A DNA stretch of 64,000 nucleotides from the NCBI GenBank assembly GCA_918026815.1, contig CAKJVC010000049.1:186001-250000 (forward strand). Direction: 5' to 3'. Shown here piece by piece: positions 1 through 13,344 of this stretch. The position numbers and the translations under genes were made by a program. The DNA is from Chalara sp. BL73. Taxonomy: Eukaryota > Ascomycota > Leotiomycetes > Helotiales. A model generated the notes under the pieces. It was not told the origin of the DNA, ran no database searches, and saw only the letters and a list, made by a program, of their open reading frames with translations. Numbering within the stretch: the first letter of the stretch is position 1; each line of letters opens with the position of its first letter.

Positions 1-263
1 GACACATGATGTTAGCGAAGCTTTGCAGCGCAAGCTTGAAGGTATTTTCGCTTCAGCCAATGGCATATAGTTCAAGCTGATTCATTGAGTTAGGCCTCGG
101 AGACGTTGAACGAGCCTTCGTTCATGTTGATTATGAAGATTGTCATGATATCTCGACAGAGCACAAAGCGCTATATGAGATCGAAAAGCCCAAGCAACCA
201 CTTCTAAAGAGAGTACAGCAAAGATTCAAGTCCAGAGGAAGCAATGCTGCGCCAGCATCATAA
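1..263 (+). CDS. Cation diffusion facilitator (CDF) metal transporter, 3' end only
   Basis: This is the C-terminal cytoplasmic part of a CDF-family metal exporter whose start lies left of the window. Two exons are visible, 1..41 and 94..263. The 52 nt intron has a GTATTT donor, a GCTGATT branch-like site and a TTAG acceptor, and joining the exons keeps the frame. The joined sequence includes DVSEALQRKLEGLG and VERAFVHVDYED followed by a TEHK stretch. That matches the C-terminal domain of CDF transporters related to MMT/FieF, where VeRafVHvDYe-x-H-xx-EHK is typical. The frame then runs through a basic tail to TAA at 261-263. CDF proteins move Zn, Fe or Mn out of the cytosol, but the transmembrane part needed for subfamily and substrate is outside the window. 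The assignment rests on this short but characteristic tail. Confidence 0.7.
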
Positions 264-446
264 AAATTCGAATGGTCTAATTGTAAAATTATGAATTATT
301 ATTACAGATAAGTATACGATATAATGTATTGTACGCAAATGCCCGCTTTGCACCAAACACTTTTGCCTTCCATGCAACACCTATCCCGCCCGTAATTTTT
401 GGCGGCATTGGTAATACCTTTTCCGAAGAAATATCACCAGTCAGCC

Positions 447-1154
447 TCAAGAAATCTTCGGCGTCCCCCAAGGCCCCAACTCCCTCCGCCGCCGCCTCTC
501 CCACTGCACCTCCCACTCCGCCTTTGCGCCCTCCTCAACAGCCTCCAACCGCTCCCTCGTCAACTGTTCCAGCTCTGCATACCTCCCGCACAAATCCGGC
601 GCTTCCTCCAGTAGAATATTCATGATATTGCAGCTCCGCTCCGCCGGATCACGCTTCTCGTCAAAAAGCCTCTCGTATCTATCCCTCAGCCCCCTCTCCT
701 GCCTCCCGTCAGCCACCCCACGTCACGGGAAGGAACGGGGGAAAACGGGACGTACCGAGATCAGGACCCGGAACTGGTCAAACGGCCGCGTGAACTCGGC
801 GTGCTCGCGGCTCTCGTACTTCTCGATGAAATCCTCGACGAAGAACCACTCCCTCTCCATCCTCTTCCGCGTCTCGTCGTCCCAATCCGCTTTCTTGCGG
901 TAATTCTTCGCAAAGGGGTTCGTGGAGCACGGCTCCTCTTCGCCGTCGCCATCTTTTGGGGCGTGTTGGGGGGAGAAGTGCACGCGTGTGTTCCGTCGGC
1001 TGCTTACGAGCGTGCTGTCTATGGAGACGGGCGAGAGGTCTTCGCTCTCGAGGCTCGCGTTGTCATCGTCGTAGCTGGTGTCTGAGAAGCCGTCGCAGCT
1101 TAGCGTGTCGGAGCTTAGCTCCGAGTCTGTTCTTACAAACAGCGGACTCTGCAT
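447..1154 (-). CDS. Conserved-looking hypothetical protein, 216 aa, two exons
   Basis: The reading frame is complement(447..698, 756..1154). The 57 nt intron has a GTACGT donor, a GGCTGACGG branch site and a GGCAG acceptor. Exon 1 ends in phase 0 and exon 2 continues to a stop at 447. The protein starts with about 45 residues rich in Ser and Asp/Glu, then a basic patch (RRNTRVHF). A strongly charged helical second half follows, with KRMEREWFFVEDFIEKYE and a run of Arg residues near the C-terminus. No catalytic motif, signal peptide or membrane segment is seen. The acidic, Ser-rich start followed by charged helix suggests an intracellular regulatory or scaffold protein, but I do not recognise the family. 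It converges on the CDF transporter. Confidence 0.6.
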
Positions 1155-2185
1155 CTTTGTTTTTGGTGACCTTTTTGTGTATATTTTTTTGCGTGGCAGG
1201 ATTTCGAAGGAACCGTGGGCAGGAGTGGGAAGGGCCGTCTTATGTATATTTTGACGGACATTTCTGGAATCCTACGGATCCTTCGACGACATTATGACGG
1301 CGTGGAGGGGCTTTGTTGCGTTGTTGGCGTCACGAGATTGGGGGCCCGGAGGTGGATGTGGTCATTGGGTGGTTGCCGAAAGGATTTTGATCCCTTCACG
1401 TCAGGTTCATGCGTGGCGATAGTTCCAGATGGAAGAACTACACTACACAGCGCCTTTGCGGTACGAGAGAATTCATGTATCCGGAGAAGGTGATCCAATC
1501 AATTGGCCTATTCGAGTTTACAGCAGAGGGCAAGAAAGGGGTGGGTTGTTTACATACTGTACCCCGCCCCCTTTCTTTAGCGAAACTTTCTTAGACCGTA
1601 GTTGGTTTTCATCTTGCGTTATTAAGGACCTGGTCGCGATAGCACTGCTTTGCTATCTGTTTGTGAGCGTTAAGGAAGCCAGGTCTCCTGTTACCTATCG
1701 GCAGTGCGCTCGAATAAAGAATTTTGCTGGAGTTAAGGTTACGTTACTGCTCAAACCGAAGGCTGCGAGAGCAGCACTGCCCCACCAGCAAGCCATTTTT
1801 TTCTTGATAAGATCCAAGGATTGAGCCTTGCCACCATTATGACTTCATATTATGAATGAAGTTGAATCGGAAATATGTTGCCACGACGCAATTGAGATTA
1901 CAGAGCGGTCCCCATTAGACAATCAATGTTAACAAAATATATTCAGCTAACAAATATGCGTATAGGTCTGGACTGAAGGTTGATGCAGCCAACATTGGTG
2001 CCTCAGGCATAATAATCGCTGCAGCCTCGAACTACCATTTCACAACGTGCGGGGCTTGCGAATGTAAGGATGGATAGGGGTGAACTTGTTAAATCTAACA
2101 TACCACTTTCATCTCGACCAGCAGCACCTCCGATACTCTCTGGACACCAAAATATCAGAATCTCTACATATGAATAATTGAGAAT
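1155..2185. other. Intergenic, no supported gene
   Basis: Only short overlapping open frames without domain-like composition or consistent splice signals are present. I see no promoter motif strong enough to list. The right part borders the HET relic. Confidence 0.4.
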
Positions 2186-4190
2186 ATGGCGGCGTATCAG
2201 TACCGGCCAATCAACTATCCTGAAAGCGATGGCCTTGATGTGAGGCTCGTGGTGATCCTCCCAAACAGTCTGAGGATGAAATTTGCCGTGAAATAATTTA
2301 TGAGAAGTTGAGGATCGGAAAAAAAGACGAAACAGGTGAAAATGGTGTTTGTCATCGGGCTCCCAGTAGTAACACTGATTCCTGGTCTCAGTTCCAGTGT
2401 CTGAGACGCTGTCATATACCTGGAGAGACACCTCCCTTCCACCCAAGGACATAACATTAGATGGGCTTCCATTCCAGGTCACTGTGAACCTCCAAGATGC
2501 GCTGCGCTATTTGCGAGCCGAGCACGTCTCTTGGGTTGTCTGGATTGACCCTATTTGGATTGACCAAGGTAATATCATGAAGAGAAATCAAATGGTGCTT
2601 CATATACGGGATATTTACAAGTCAGCACATTGTGTTGTGGTTTGCTTAGGTCTCGGTATTCATCTCGGTGGTACGATTGAAGAAAGTAGCGGCGTCGCCC
2701 AGTCACAAAGCGCTGGTACCATGCAAGCGTTTGAACCCTTGCATATTCTCACGGGTGCCTATGGATAATATATATTTGTGAATCTACAACGAGTTTCTCA
2801 AGGAGAAAGCACTCCCTGCAATCTCCCGCCTCCAGGTAGTAGAGACGCAGAAGCAGTCACACTGGCTCTGCCTTCAAACGCTGCTTGGTCGGCCATGGTT
2901 TAGACGCATTTGAAGAAGTCTTGGTTTCCAAGAGTGCGGTCGTACAGAATGGCCATCAAATATCGTCATGGCGTAATTTCTGGTTTGCCACAATATGTCT
3001 GATTCTGTTTGTTTCATGGGTAAATATAGGACTGGATGGTCTCTTCTTGTCCGCATCGCACATTTTTCCTTTTTTAAAGCTGGCTCCCACTATCGTGGAC
3101 TTAATTCTCCTTGTAATCCAGTATTTCCGTTGTTTGCACTGTTACGATTCACAAGTGATTTTGAGGCAACAACCATTGGGACAAAATATACGCTGTTCTT
3201 GGTCTTCTATCTCTAGGTGTATCCCAAAATATGATATAACCCAGCTACGACCAATCGGTTAATAATGTTTATGCAGAGACAATCCGCCAAATCCTTTTAC
3301 TCAGTCATAATCTCGTGATTCTTTTGCCAGTGCGAAAATAGTGAACCAGTTGATTTCAACGGAGCGACGTCGTCGGGTAGTTCATAGCTACCCACACAGG
3401 CTGCATGGTCGACGAGACAAGGAATCAGCCTCGACAACTCATACTAGGAGTTTCTCGATCCAGAAATCGGTCTTCTAACAGACGTTGATATATTACCTTG
3501 TGCAACTAGCAGTTCTCGAAGTCGTGTGGTATTCTCTGATGATTAGTCGCTTTTGATGGTTGAGGGGGTTTAGGCGAACAGCGGAACTCTGTGTTAACTT
3601 TGAAAGGAACGAAACCCTAGAACGTTCGGACTTCAGCAAGCTTGAGAGAGCATTGTTTATGCAATAAATTCTCGACGTGTGAGAATCCATGGTAAATGGT
3701 AATATCAGCGATGTCAATCCTGAGGAACTTGAACGGCATCCAGACGGCTATCGTAGTCATTCTTCTTGATGATAATTTTATGGCGCTTTATGGATAAAAA
3801 TATCAGACTGAAGATGAAAAATTGAAGCTCTACCAGGATTTTATGGCATATCAAAGTTCATCGCATCAAGTGGAGCGTGATAGCGAGGGTGAAGATACGG
3901 GCTCCAGCAAACCCTAGAGTTAAATCGCTATGCGATGGCTGTTTATGATTCTATCTCCGAATGCCTACTATTGATAACCACATCAGGACACCTGTGGATT
4001 ACAGTTACGTCGCACGGTGCTACAGTGTGGGACTCGATATGTATCCTTCTCGGCGGCACAATGCCGTCCATTCTTAGAGAAAATGGTGCGCTTAATTGGA
4101 CGCAGCATGATTCAAATTATGATGAGAGGGAAGATGGTGGCGGAGCTAGAGGTGGAAGATGAAAAGCTGGAACAATTTGCGATCCGATGA
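2186..4190 (+). pseudogene. Decayed HET (heterokaryon incompatibility) domain gene
   Basis: Pieces of a HET-domain protein occur in the right order but in broken frames. From ATG 2186 comes an N-terminal block (YQYRPINYPESDGLDVRLVV). At 2397 ETLSYTWRD and WIDPIWIDQGN correspond to the family's ALSYTWGD and lWIDalCInQ blocks, and an IY-x-SAHCVVVCLG segment follows. Near 2880 LLGRPWFRRI is followed by TGA (2911-2913) where the family has RRIWvvQE. Near 3180 DKIYAVLGLL matches D+vYALLGL. Near 3970 GHLWITVTSHG and GGTMPSILREN match the C-terminal block, and a last frame ends at TGA near 4188. Several stops and frameshifts separate the blocks, so no full protein can be made. HET proteins trigger cell death after fusion of unlike hyphae, and their genes often decay. 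Block order supports one original gene of about 2 kb. Confidence 0.8.
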
Positions 4191-7100
4191 GTACGATTGG
4201 GCATTGAGACGACAAGAGATTGCTGCTGAGCTGACGGCCAACCATATCAGTCATTAAGTGCCTTCGTGGTGGACGCTGACGGCGGATATAACACCGCATG
4301 GGAAGCCACCTTAAGTTGATCACCGGTGATCTATAGGGAGTCATGTGTATGGATTGTGACCAACCTGCTGCCTCTCACTGATGCGTGTTCTCCAGGGTAG
4401 AAGCACTCATCGGATGTCTGCATGCTGAATTCCGCGCCTTGAAACTCTTTAAGAACTTGCAATACGGTGTGGAATTGATGACGAATTTTCTTGTAAGTTA
4501 ATTGTATATTTGAGGCTAGAGAGTCATATTCTACGCTGAGAGCAAGATTGTCTTAACACATTTGGGGAGATGGCTAGGCGAGGGGGTCGTGCGGCACGCT
4601 TCTTTACGAGAAGATAAGGCAGTCGTCTACCAGGTAACCTGCAACGCTATACGAAGTAGAATAACTTGAGAGTTCATTGCGGACCCTGGCCCTTGTCTGA
4701 AATGGCGAGCGTTCTTTTGAGATGGTGTTGGTGCCGCACTTTTGTATGACGTACACAAAGTATCGTTCAGCTATGCAACTATTCAGGATTTGAGGAAAGC
4801 AGAACATGTTGGATAATTTGTTAACATCATGATTGGAGGTAATTTGATGAACCTGAAAGTAGGAGTGGAAAGAAGTCATACTGAGAGAAGAAAAATCGGG
4901 TTGAACCTAAATTCATTGACGGGCATAGATACGAGGCAAATATAGAATTAATATTCACATATCACCATGAGTAAACGTGGAGCGTAAATCCATTGCCAAT
5001 CATAGACAATGAACGAATGGTATTGACCACGGTTATACCGTGGCCTATTGGTCATAGTTTCTCCATGATCGTATCGTCAAATCCGGTATCTGTGCTTGCT
5101 AAATCGTAACCTCGCTCCCAAATGCTCGTGTCAAACTCCAAGTCACATATGTACAGCCATACCCTCACAGGCATGAAGTTGTCCTGCTCCATACATCATT
5201 CAATAATGTTCGCCCAGCGATGGTTGACAATTCAACACTCGATTTTGTATCAACTGCGGTGCTCCTTTCTCACTATGACCGTTCAGAACTTTCGCTGCTC
5301 ATACTGCCTGTGCCTCTCCCGTCCCTTAGCGTTGCATGTGCATTTGTGCCGTCGTTCTGGTGACCACTCCTCCTTCGGGCACTACGACTCGCGGCTTCCA
5401 TCTGCTTCTTTGTATGCTGGTGCATGATCTTGCTGTATGAAGATAGATCTACTGGGGCCTCCTGATCTGATGGATATGCGTCGGAAATTGATAGATTTGG
5501 AGAGTGTGATTGATATGTGGACTGAAGATATGTGAATGACATTTTGACTTTTTGAGGATATGAAATGTGCAGCTGTTCTTATTGCGATAAAATATAATGG
5601 AATTGGAGTGTGGATGCTACGTATGGTGTAACGTTGGGAATCTGACGATTCGGCATAAAGCCAGGTTTTGGAGTGTTGGTCCCGAATATATATAACCTTT
5701 GAGTTGGGCGAGACTTGCGCACAGCCAATGTTCCATCCCACTCCACAACCGGTTGCCGCTATCAAGACCCTACTTCTGTGCTTTGCCCGCTATATCCAAA
5801 GTGACAAAGATGAACGTCTCGATGCCAATATCCGTGTTGCTCGACATCACTCGACATCGTTCATCATCCTATCAAGTTTCTCGAATTCCAGATGAAAGTG
5901 GAGGAGGAATGGTGATCCTAGAGGAGCAAAAGACCCTGCAGATCTTGGCATACGGAGGCGTCATTGGCGATGTCATGAGGTGGCGTGCTACCGGCTCCCT
6001 TCCCACAAATGAAAACTCGTTATTAGAGTTTACCTTCGCCGGCTAACACAGTAGCCAGTTGTTTGGCTTTCAGGGTCTAGGGGAAAATATTCACAAGGCA
6101 CGAATTTTGATGCGAGATGGATGGGGATATGATAGGGATTTTCGAAATTGCATTCACTTTGAGCGGCGAATCCACAATGTTGATCTGTTTACCAGCTGCG
6201 GCTATTGCCTTCTAGACAGATCCGCAGGCAGATTACTAGCAAAATCAAGTGATCCAAACATAGGCAATGAACCATACACAGAGGCACAACAGGCTTATTT
6301 CTCTCACCGACTTAGTTCCAAGGTGCTGCTCAAAAGATGGTGATGAAAGCGGCCGCAAGGCACCAAGGCGAGACAGGATCACCAATCTGCCTTGGGGACC
6401 GAGGAATCAGGGTGAGGTAAGCGGCAGGGGCGCTGAAGTTCCACTGTTCACCTATGGAAGCGGGGTCCACAAATCTTATCCTTTGGGGGACGGGATTCCA
6501 CATTTGCACCCCAGGCGTGAGTGCGACATTTTGATGTCATATCGCTCCCAACATGCATATGCACATATACACCCGAAGGAAATTACAGAATTGCATATTT
6601 TCATTTAGGAAAAGGACGCAAAGGCATATATTTTGCTCTTGGAGCTTCGGAACCTGAAGTTTACCACAAGTTAAGCTTGTTCCTGTCGAAGCTGCCAGTG
6701 AAAACCAAGTTTCAAGTCAAGCTCATTCCTCAGCTAAGCAGGCATATCCTCAACTAGTCACACAAACAACAGGAAAATGCTGAAACATATACTTCTTGTG
6801 GGTAAATTAATTGACCTTGATATCACTATCAAGTCAATATCAACCTCGTAGCCTGGATACTCTTTTCACGACCAGTCGTTCCAACGTATGCCAAGGCCCC
6901 GTTGACATCACTGGCAAGCATAAAAAGCCCTGTAAAGAGGACCCTGCATACGGCTCCAAAAAATAACCGAGCCCAATCAGCATGCCTTGTGAGATAAATG
7001 TCTTGGCATACGCTAGCACGCTTCAGGAGGCAAATACTGTTGATCATGACTCCCACAACATGCCAAATAAAAGGGGGAAGGGAAGGGACGGCGGATGCAA

Positions 7101-10100
7101 TAACGAACAACAACAACCACCTCGTGTTCCGAGTAAGCTTCCTCTATTGTTTGGGTTGGTGTCGGCGGCTGGTCATGATGGAGGATGATGAAGCAATGGT
7201 GCATATATGGTGATCAGTACCTAAAGAGAAAGATGTGATGAATGAAAGCTCTCAAACCCACAAGAGAGATTAGAATGCCATAATTCTCTAGATTTCTTAC
7301 TCCCCAAATTGATTTCTATGGAACCATACTTGGAAGGCGCGCGCTCTGACTCTACTACGTCTAACAATATATTGGTAGTCTAATAACAGCATATTGCCTG
7401 TGAATTTTTACGCAGCTTCTTTTCCACTCCCGTTAGTTTGTAGGCGGGACTGGCGTCTAGCAGACTCCACTCTGCAAGTTTCAACACCGCGCTGCAACCT
7501 CTCGAACTCCAGTATAAGAATGGCCTGAAAACGCTTCCACCACGCCAATGATCACTAATTCGGACCTTTACAGTAGTTCCTCGCCCAAGAATTATTTGCA
7601 AAGGAGGCCTGTTTACCTGCTGATCTCCCGACTCGGCTCGGAAGACCTCGAGGCTAGACTTTCGTCATGATCTTCAGGCTCATATTCGTCTGCGATTGCT
7701 ATCACCCTCTCCTGTATCATGCTTGCCAAAGCGACGACAGCACCTCATGCAAAGCCAGGATGTGCATCGACCGATCCTGCTGCCGGAAGCGGATCGCGAT
7801 TCCGTATTTTCGTAGCCTTTCACTTTAAGCGCTAGTAGAATCAAGCGTTGAAAGCGTTTATAAGCTAGCCATTTCCCTACTTTACTTGAAGCACGATTAG
7901 ACGCACCCTCGATACGTCTTCCTTCTTTAGATAGCATACCATCCGATTGTAGGGAGAAAATTCCGGGTATCTCAGGTCGAATTTGAGTGGATTTTGTTGT
8001 GACGTCGAAGCTAGCATATGAGATGATGCGCCAACTACGATGAGGTCATAACCAGCCATGCTGATTCTTGAGGTTAAAGCGTACGTTGGTCTCGCCAACC
8101 TGGGCATGGTCCAAAAACCGTTAGTGGATCTATGTGCAGCTTTCTTTGGTTATATACAAGAGTGCATGCCATCAATTCAGAAACCAACTTCTCGACCCGC
8201 TGCAGAAGAATCGACTATCTTTGCAAGATAGTGTTCCTGAGCGGTAGTAGTCTTTTTCATCTTCCTTCCACTGTTTAGCCCAACCTCTGCCCTCGTACTG
8301 TTTGGTGCCTTTTTCTTTTTCTTGTTTGTATCTTGCATTTCTTTATTGTATGCGTTGTCTTGAACTCTGCATCCATATCCATATTTCATGACATGCCATG
8401 ATAATTGAAGCTTCGATCTTCCAGCCTGTCGTCTACAGAGGATGCGGATGCATAAAACAAAAGCTGAAGTCTCGACCTTGTCTGCAAGCACCATTTAACT
8501 GCGATACAACAGAGGCAGCCGCTTTTAACTGATATTTAGAGAACGTCCATTTTTATTTCTGCCCATGCCTAGGCTTCCTTTACCTACAGATCATCAAACA
8601 CTATCCCTAATCTACCCTATTACCTCTGCAGACCTCCCTTGGAATTAACTGCTAACGATCCGCCAAGAGCAACAACGGCAACAAGAAGAACAAGAAGAAA
8701 GAAGAGGTGAAACCCATCAGCGCAACGATCAGCGGGCTCTGCTACCCAATGCGCAAACAGCCGTCATGCCAATCCCAACTTAGCTCTCGCCCTGAACTAT
8801 GTTCATGACATCGCTCCACTGACCAGCCATGTGAGCTAACCCGCCTTAGAAAATCAAAGCCGAAACCGCACTTCTAATCCCAAGACATGCCTCTGACGTA
8901 GCATCAATTCATGAACCTCTTCTCGATCTATGAGTCCTCATCTGTTGCTTCCTTCTTGCGCTCCTACAGGATCACCGAGTTGTTGATCGCCATGCCATAT
9001 GACAGCATCGGGAAAGAGTGTGGCGAGCTGGGAATACATGAGGATGGTTGCGGGGGCTAGAGGTTTCAACTTCTCGAGTTTGGATCTGCTATTGGTGCAG
9101 GAGATTCCAGCCTTGAAGAAGACGGGACGGGCGAAGGGCTTTGGGGTGCTGTTGCATTCTCTGTGATGTTGCAGGATCAGGTTGAGGCGACGTAGTCTTT
9201 GATAATGGCTCAAGGAAATTTTACCTCAGCTCCGGCTAAGTAAAGCACTTCTGAATCCTTGACATGGGTAAAAGCTCCAGAGATATCAACCTGAGTTAAT
9301 TGTGCTCATGTGTCTAAGGGAATATCACCTATCTCCTTCTCAGCTTATTATTTCTCCGCGGCTCCACTAGATAATTTTCCATTTTTCAATAACACGTAGA
9401 AGAGGGGGGACCTTATGTCGCATCGGAAAAGGGAACAGGATGTCGACTAGGCTGGGGCAAGCCAGCGCCAGCAAGTCAGATTCACAGCCTGCTGGGGTGA
9501 AATGCACCTTATTAAGGTATCACAACCACTACTTTATTCTACGTTCTTCGCCTCCGCCCTGACTCTTAAGAGAGTCACTCCTTCGCTCCTTCTTGTTCAA
9601 TCATCTTCCCTTACCTGAGCTCAATCAAAGCGGGTGACGGCGCTTGTGATCCGGCCCTTAGTGGAGCAAGATATTGATTCTTGGCCTTTCGTATTTTCAC
9701 TTGCAAACAGACACATAATAGTAGGAGTGTGCACATAGGATTCTTACATTAAGGTGAAGCATGGATTTAAAATCCGACATTTTTCTAGCAACTGTCATTT
9801 GGTGAAGATCTGCAGTCATTTCTTGAGAGGAGCCCTAAATACTCTATATATGCGTGGCTTAGAGCTGGATGATCTAACAAACTATTCTTATAGTTTGCAT
9901 TTGTTGTATTTCCTATCATGCCTACGCCTCAGGTGTCAAGCAGAAAGAGGCTCAAGGATATGATTATTTGTAGGAGCGTCATATCCTTGACGTTGTGGCC
10001 AAGTGCATGCTTTCCTCTTCCACGGTCTCGAATGATACACATGCAGTAGACCAGATTTTGATATGATACTGTGGCATTAAGCACCGAATAATATGGCATC

Positions 10101-10848
10101 TCCCACGCAAGTTTTTAGTAATTTAGTCCAACATTCGCGACACGTGATCAGAGAATCACGTGGTATAAATACTAAACTTAGCCGGGATTGAGCACGCAAA
10201 TATACGAGGAATAATATGATTCTTTCAAAGATGTATCATCATTTGGGGTAGTACAATATTCATTTTAGTTGACCCATCCATTTGACGTCATCACGTGCCC
10301 GCAGGCATCGCTATCCCTTCTTCTCCGGGCTGAAGGACTTCGCCATGTTAAGAATAAATGACACCCCGTCTTGATCCATTGGGTTTCGAATATCACAAGC
10401 TTGACATGACCTCTAATTACAGAGTTGCCACTGAATTGAAAAGAGACTCTGACATGCAGGAATGCAAAGACTGTTCAGCCTTGTTTTTCTGCATGCATGA
10501 ATACTTGTCACCTTCCCTAAGGCAGCACTTTGAATGGGATGTTATATCTCGGGCGCAGTGTGTGCCCCCCTTGAATGCAAAAGCTGACAGATGCAAAACA
10601 ACGGTGAATTTCTTCGCGCATATGCCCTAGAATGATTGGCCACCTGTGTTTTTGAGAAAGTTGAATGGCCATGGCCATGGCCACGGTCCCGACCTTGCCA
10701 GGCTGCAGTCCCTAGAGCACGGCAGGCGATGAGACTTGGGGGTAGCTTGCCCAGCAGATTAGCAAGAAAATTTTCGAGAAAGTGCATATGAAGAGAGTCC
10801 ATCCTGCCTAGAAGATGACTTGAGTCCTGGCATTTTGCGCTTTCAAAT
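4191..10848. other. 6.6 kb gene-poor stretch
   Basis: No gene can be supported here. Open frames such as those near 5.7-6.3 kb and 8.9-9.2 kb (minus strand) are up to about 115 codons, but they show no known motif and no convincing introns. Codon use looks like background. It may hold older relics than I can recognise by eye. Confidence 0.4.
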
Positions 10849-13344
10849 ATGGCTTTCAATACAATTCCACAACATCAGGTGACTATCTGGCAAAGCCTAA
10901 CACCATATGCCACAATCGATCATGATGTTGAGCCACAATCTCGACCCAAAAAGCGACAAAGGACTCATTATCAGCAAGATGCCCAAACAATCGAGCCAGG
11001 CTACACCAATTTTAATCTTAATCCACACGGAACTCAAATCCCTACTATCTTTCCCTGGAAGAGGACAGAATGGCCGATGAAATCACAAAAACCCCCATAC
11101 GATGGGAGCTTCTCTGAGTACAGTTTCGTACGATCATCGATTTCATCTGAATGGATTCAATGTGGGGTGCCGACGGACTTGGGAAGTTCGCAGGATTTAC
11201 TTTCCAATGCATGTAGCACACGTGCATCCGTTGAGCCCTCAATGCCATTCTCTTGTGCGCATATTACCTCAGTTGCACCACCTGGCCACATTCCCGAGAT
11301 CCCCGATATGCAATTCCAGGATTCGAACAGTATAGCTGGTTGCTCCGGAGGAGTAGACATGCCCGTGGCGCCTTACGTCCATTTAGACGTGCCTGTTGAA
11401 TCCTGGTTACCGCACATGTTCTCTCCGTCGCACGTTGATGTAATCCAAGCAGATTGTGAGCCTTTAAGGCCTGACACCAGTTATTGGCTGGCTGAACCCG
11501 CCATCGACGACTGTGTTAGGGATCCCCCCGACGAGCAGGCTAGCCTCACTTTTGCTGATTTTTTTGGAGAGACGGGCGTAGATAGTGGTAATGAACCCCT
11601 ACATGAAGCAGATTTTGGGACTCATACTGGCGATGATATGGGCTTGCAATTCAATATGACTTACGATGAGGAACCGGGTTACACAATTATCCATAGACGC
11701 CTTAATTCCGAAATCTCGCCGAACACCAGGATGAAGGTGAGCGACATCTATCCTCAGAGTTCCTCACCAGTCGTCTCAAATTTCGAGTTTCGAAATACCA
11801 CAGTATCTGATCTGAGATCGAATGCGGCCGTTAAAGCAAAAGCACGCCGTATTCCTGCTAAACGGAGGGGTCCACTCTCTGATGAAGGCAAGAGAGAAGC
11901 AAGTGAAATGAGGAAATTAATAGCATGCCTGTATTGTTCACTGTCTAAAATAAAGGTATTCTTGGCGCAACCTTCCGTCTCGAGCGATTACTAAAAGTCT
12001 ATTGTAGTGTGAGGCAACGGCCACCTGCGGATCCTGCGACCTGAAAAATCAACTTTGCTTGAGGTTCCGTTTAGAACAAGATACTCCACTCTTGTTCCCA
12101 GAAACTATTGCAGGGCACCTCTCTCAAGCTGCGGCGAAACATCTATCGGGAGAACTCGCTGGAGAGTTTGTGGGTCAAGCAATAGAAGTTCAAGTGACAT
12201 GTGGCAGTGGCTTCTCCCCGATAAAAGTGAAGGTCATGGAGTTCAAGCCCAAGATGGAGAAACACTATGTTGTTCCCATCATTAGCTCGAATCCAAAGAC
12301 TGATCGGGCTCGTGAGCTGACTCGAACTGCGATGCCTGTAGCTCTCCAACCAAAGGATATGGATTGCTTGATGAAAACATGGAGCAAAAATGTGTCTGAA
12401 ATGATTGAGGATGAAGGCGATATCTTGAAAGTATTGCCGCGGAAGATAAATAGAATAGCAAGAGGATTGATCGTTGCTATCTCTAGATATCACTGCTTGG
12501 TTCGCGTCCCAGGAGCTGTAAGACACTTGGTGGCCCTTACAGTCATGGAATGAAGCTAACTTTATGTAGACGAATCTTGTGGGCAAAGCCCTCAAACTCT
12601 ACGCTATTTACATTTCTATGGATAGGGTTTTCAAGTTTTCTCGGTCTTCTGAGTTGATGGTATATGAGAAACTAGGCGGATCGACTTTTCCTAAGCGCCA
12701 TACAACAGCCATAACGAGGCTGTTCAATCGACAGATCAAGACTGCCATAAATCAATACCTACACCATGAGACGGCGGCAATTCTAAAGAAACTAGACTCG
12801 ATTCTGCGGAAAGAAAATTCGAAAAAGTTTTGGTCATCAGCATTTTGCGTCTCATGTCTACTCTGCATATGCATTGAAGAGATACAAATCGCCATTGACC
12901 TTGCTTTTTGGCAAGATAGCCAGGGAACTGAGAATAGCTCTTCATCAGAGAGCGTCAACGCGTGTCGTGATTTAGAAAAACATCTTTACGAGCACATCAC
13001 GCGTTTGTTTCATGGAGCCTACCGTACTGATCAACGGTCATCCAGCACCAACTCAGGGTATAACCCCATCCAAGATGCTCCCGGATCTCAACTAGGTGAT
13101 AACTGCGTAGCTCTCATGCGTGACATCTGGCGGATTATGTCAAAAGACGGTGAGTTTCACATAGCCATGAAAAAAATTGGCCTAATATTATATAGAAGAT
13201 TATATCTCTCAATGTGCGGGTACTTCGATCATGGGTGGCCAAAGCACGTCGTTGGATGATCACTTAATGTTCCGAGAAAAGAACTCAGGACGTCTTCTTT
13301 GCAAATTCTTGGAGTCTTTTCGAGTATCTGGTGGTCGAAGGTAA
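10849..13344 (+). CDS. Zn2Cys6 fungal transcription factor with central zinc cluster, 781 aa
   Basis: Four exons: 10849..11955, 12008..12517, 12570..13149 and 13196..13344 (the last acceptor could also be 3 nt later). The introns are 46-52 nt, with donors GTATTC, GTAAGA and GTGAGT. Joining exons 1 and 2 builds a complete binuclear zinc cluster from Cys360, 363, 370, 376, 379 and 386 (CX2CX6CX5CX2CX6C). Just before it lies KRRGPLSDEGKREASEMRK, the basic lead-in typical of a large fungal regulator family with a mid-protein cluster. The first 350 residues are Pro/Ser-rich and low in structure. The region after the cluster is helical and resembles the conserved tail of that family. The protein probably acts in the nucleus as a DNA-binding regulator with unknown targets. 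ATG 10849 opens the long first exon. No obvious target cluster adjoins it. Confidence 0.8.

Noticed and set aside
1215..1824. Overlapping plus-strand open frames of 92-131 codons
   Set aside because: They overlap in different frames, have no domain-like sequence and no supporting promoter or splice pattern.
5699..6343. Consecutive plus-strand frames that could be exons of a gene
   Set aside because: No splice sites join them into a sensible protein and no motif was recognised.
8938..9213. Minus-strand frame of 91 codons with protein-like composition
   Set aside because: Starts at a non-ATG codon, has no recognisable motif and no neighbouring exon.
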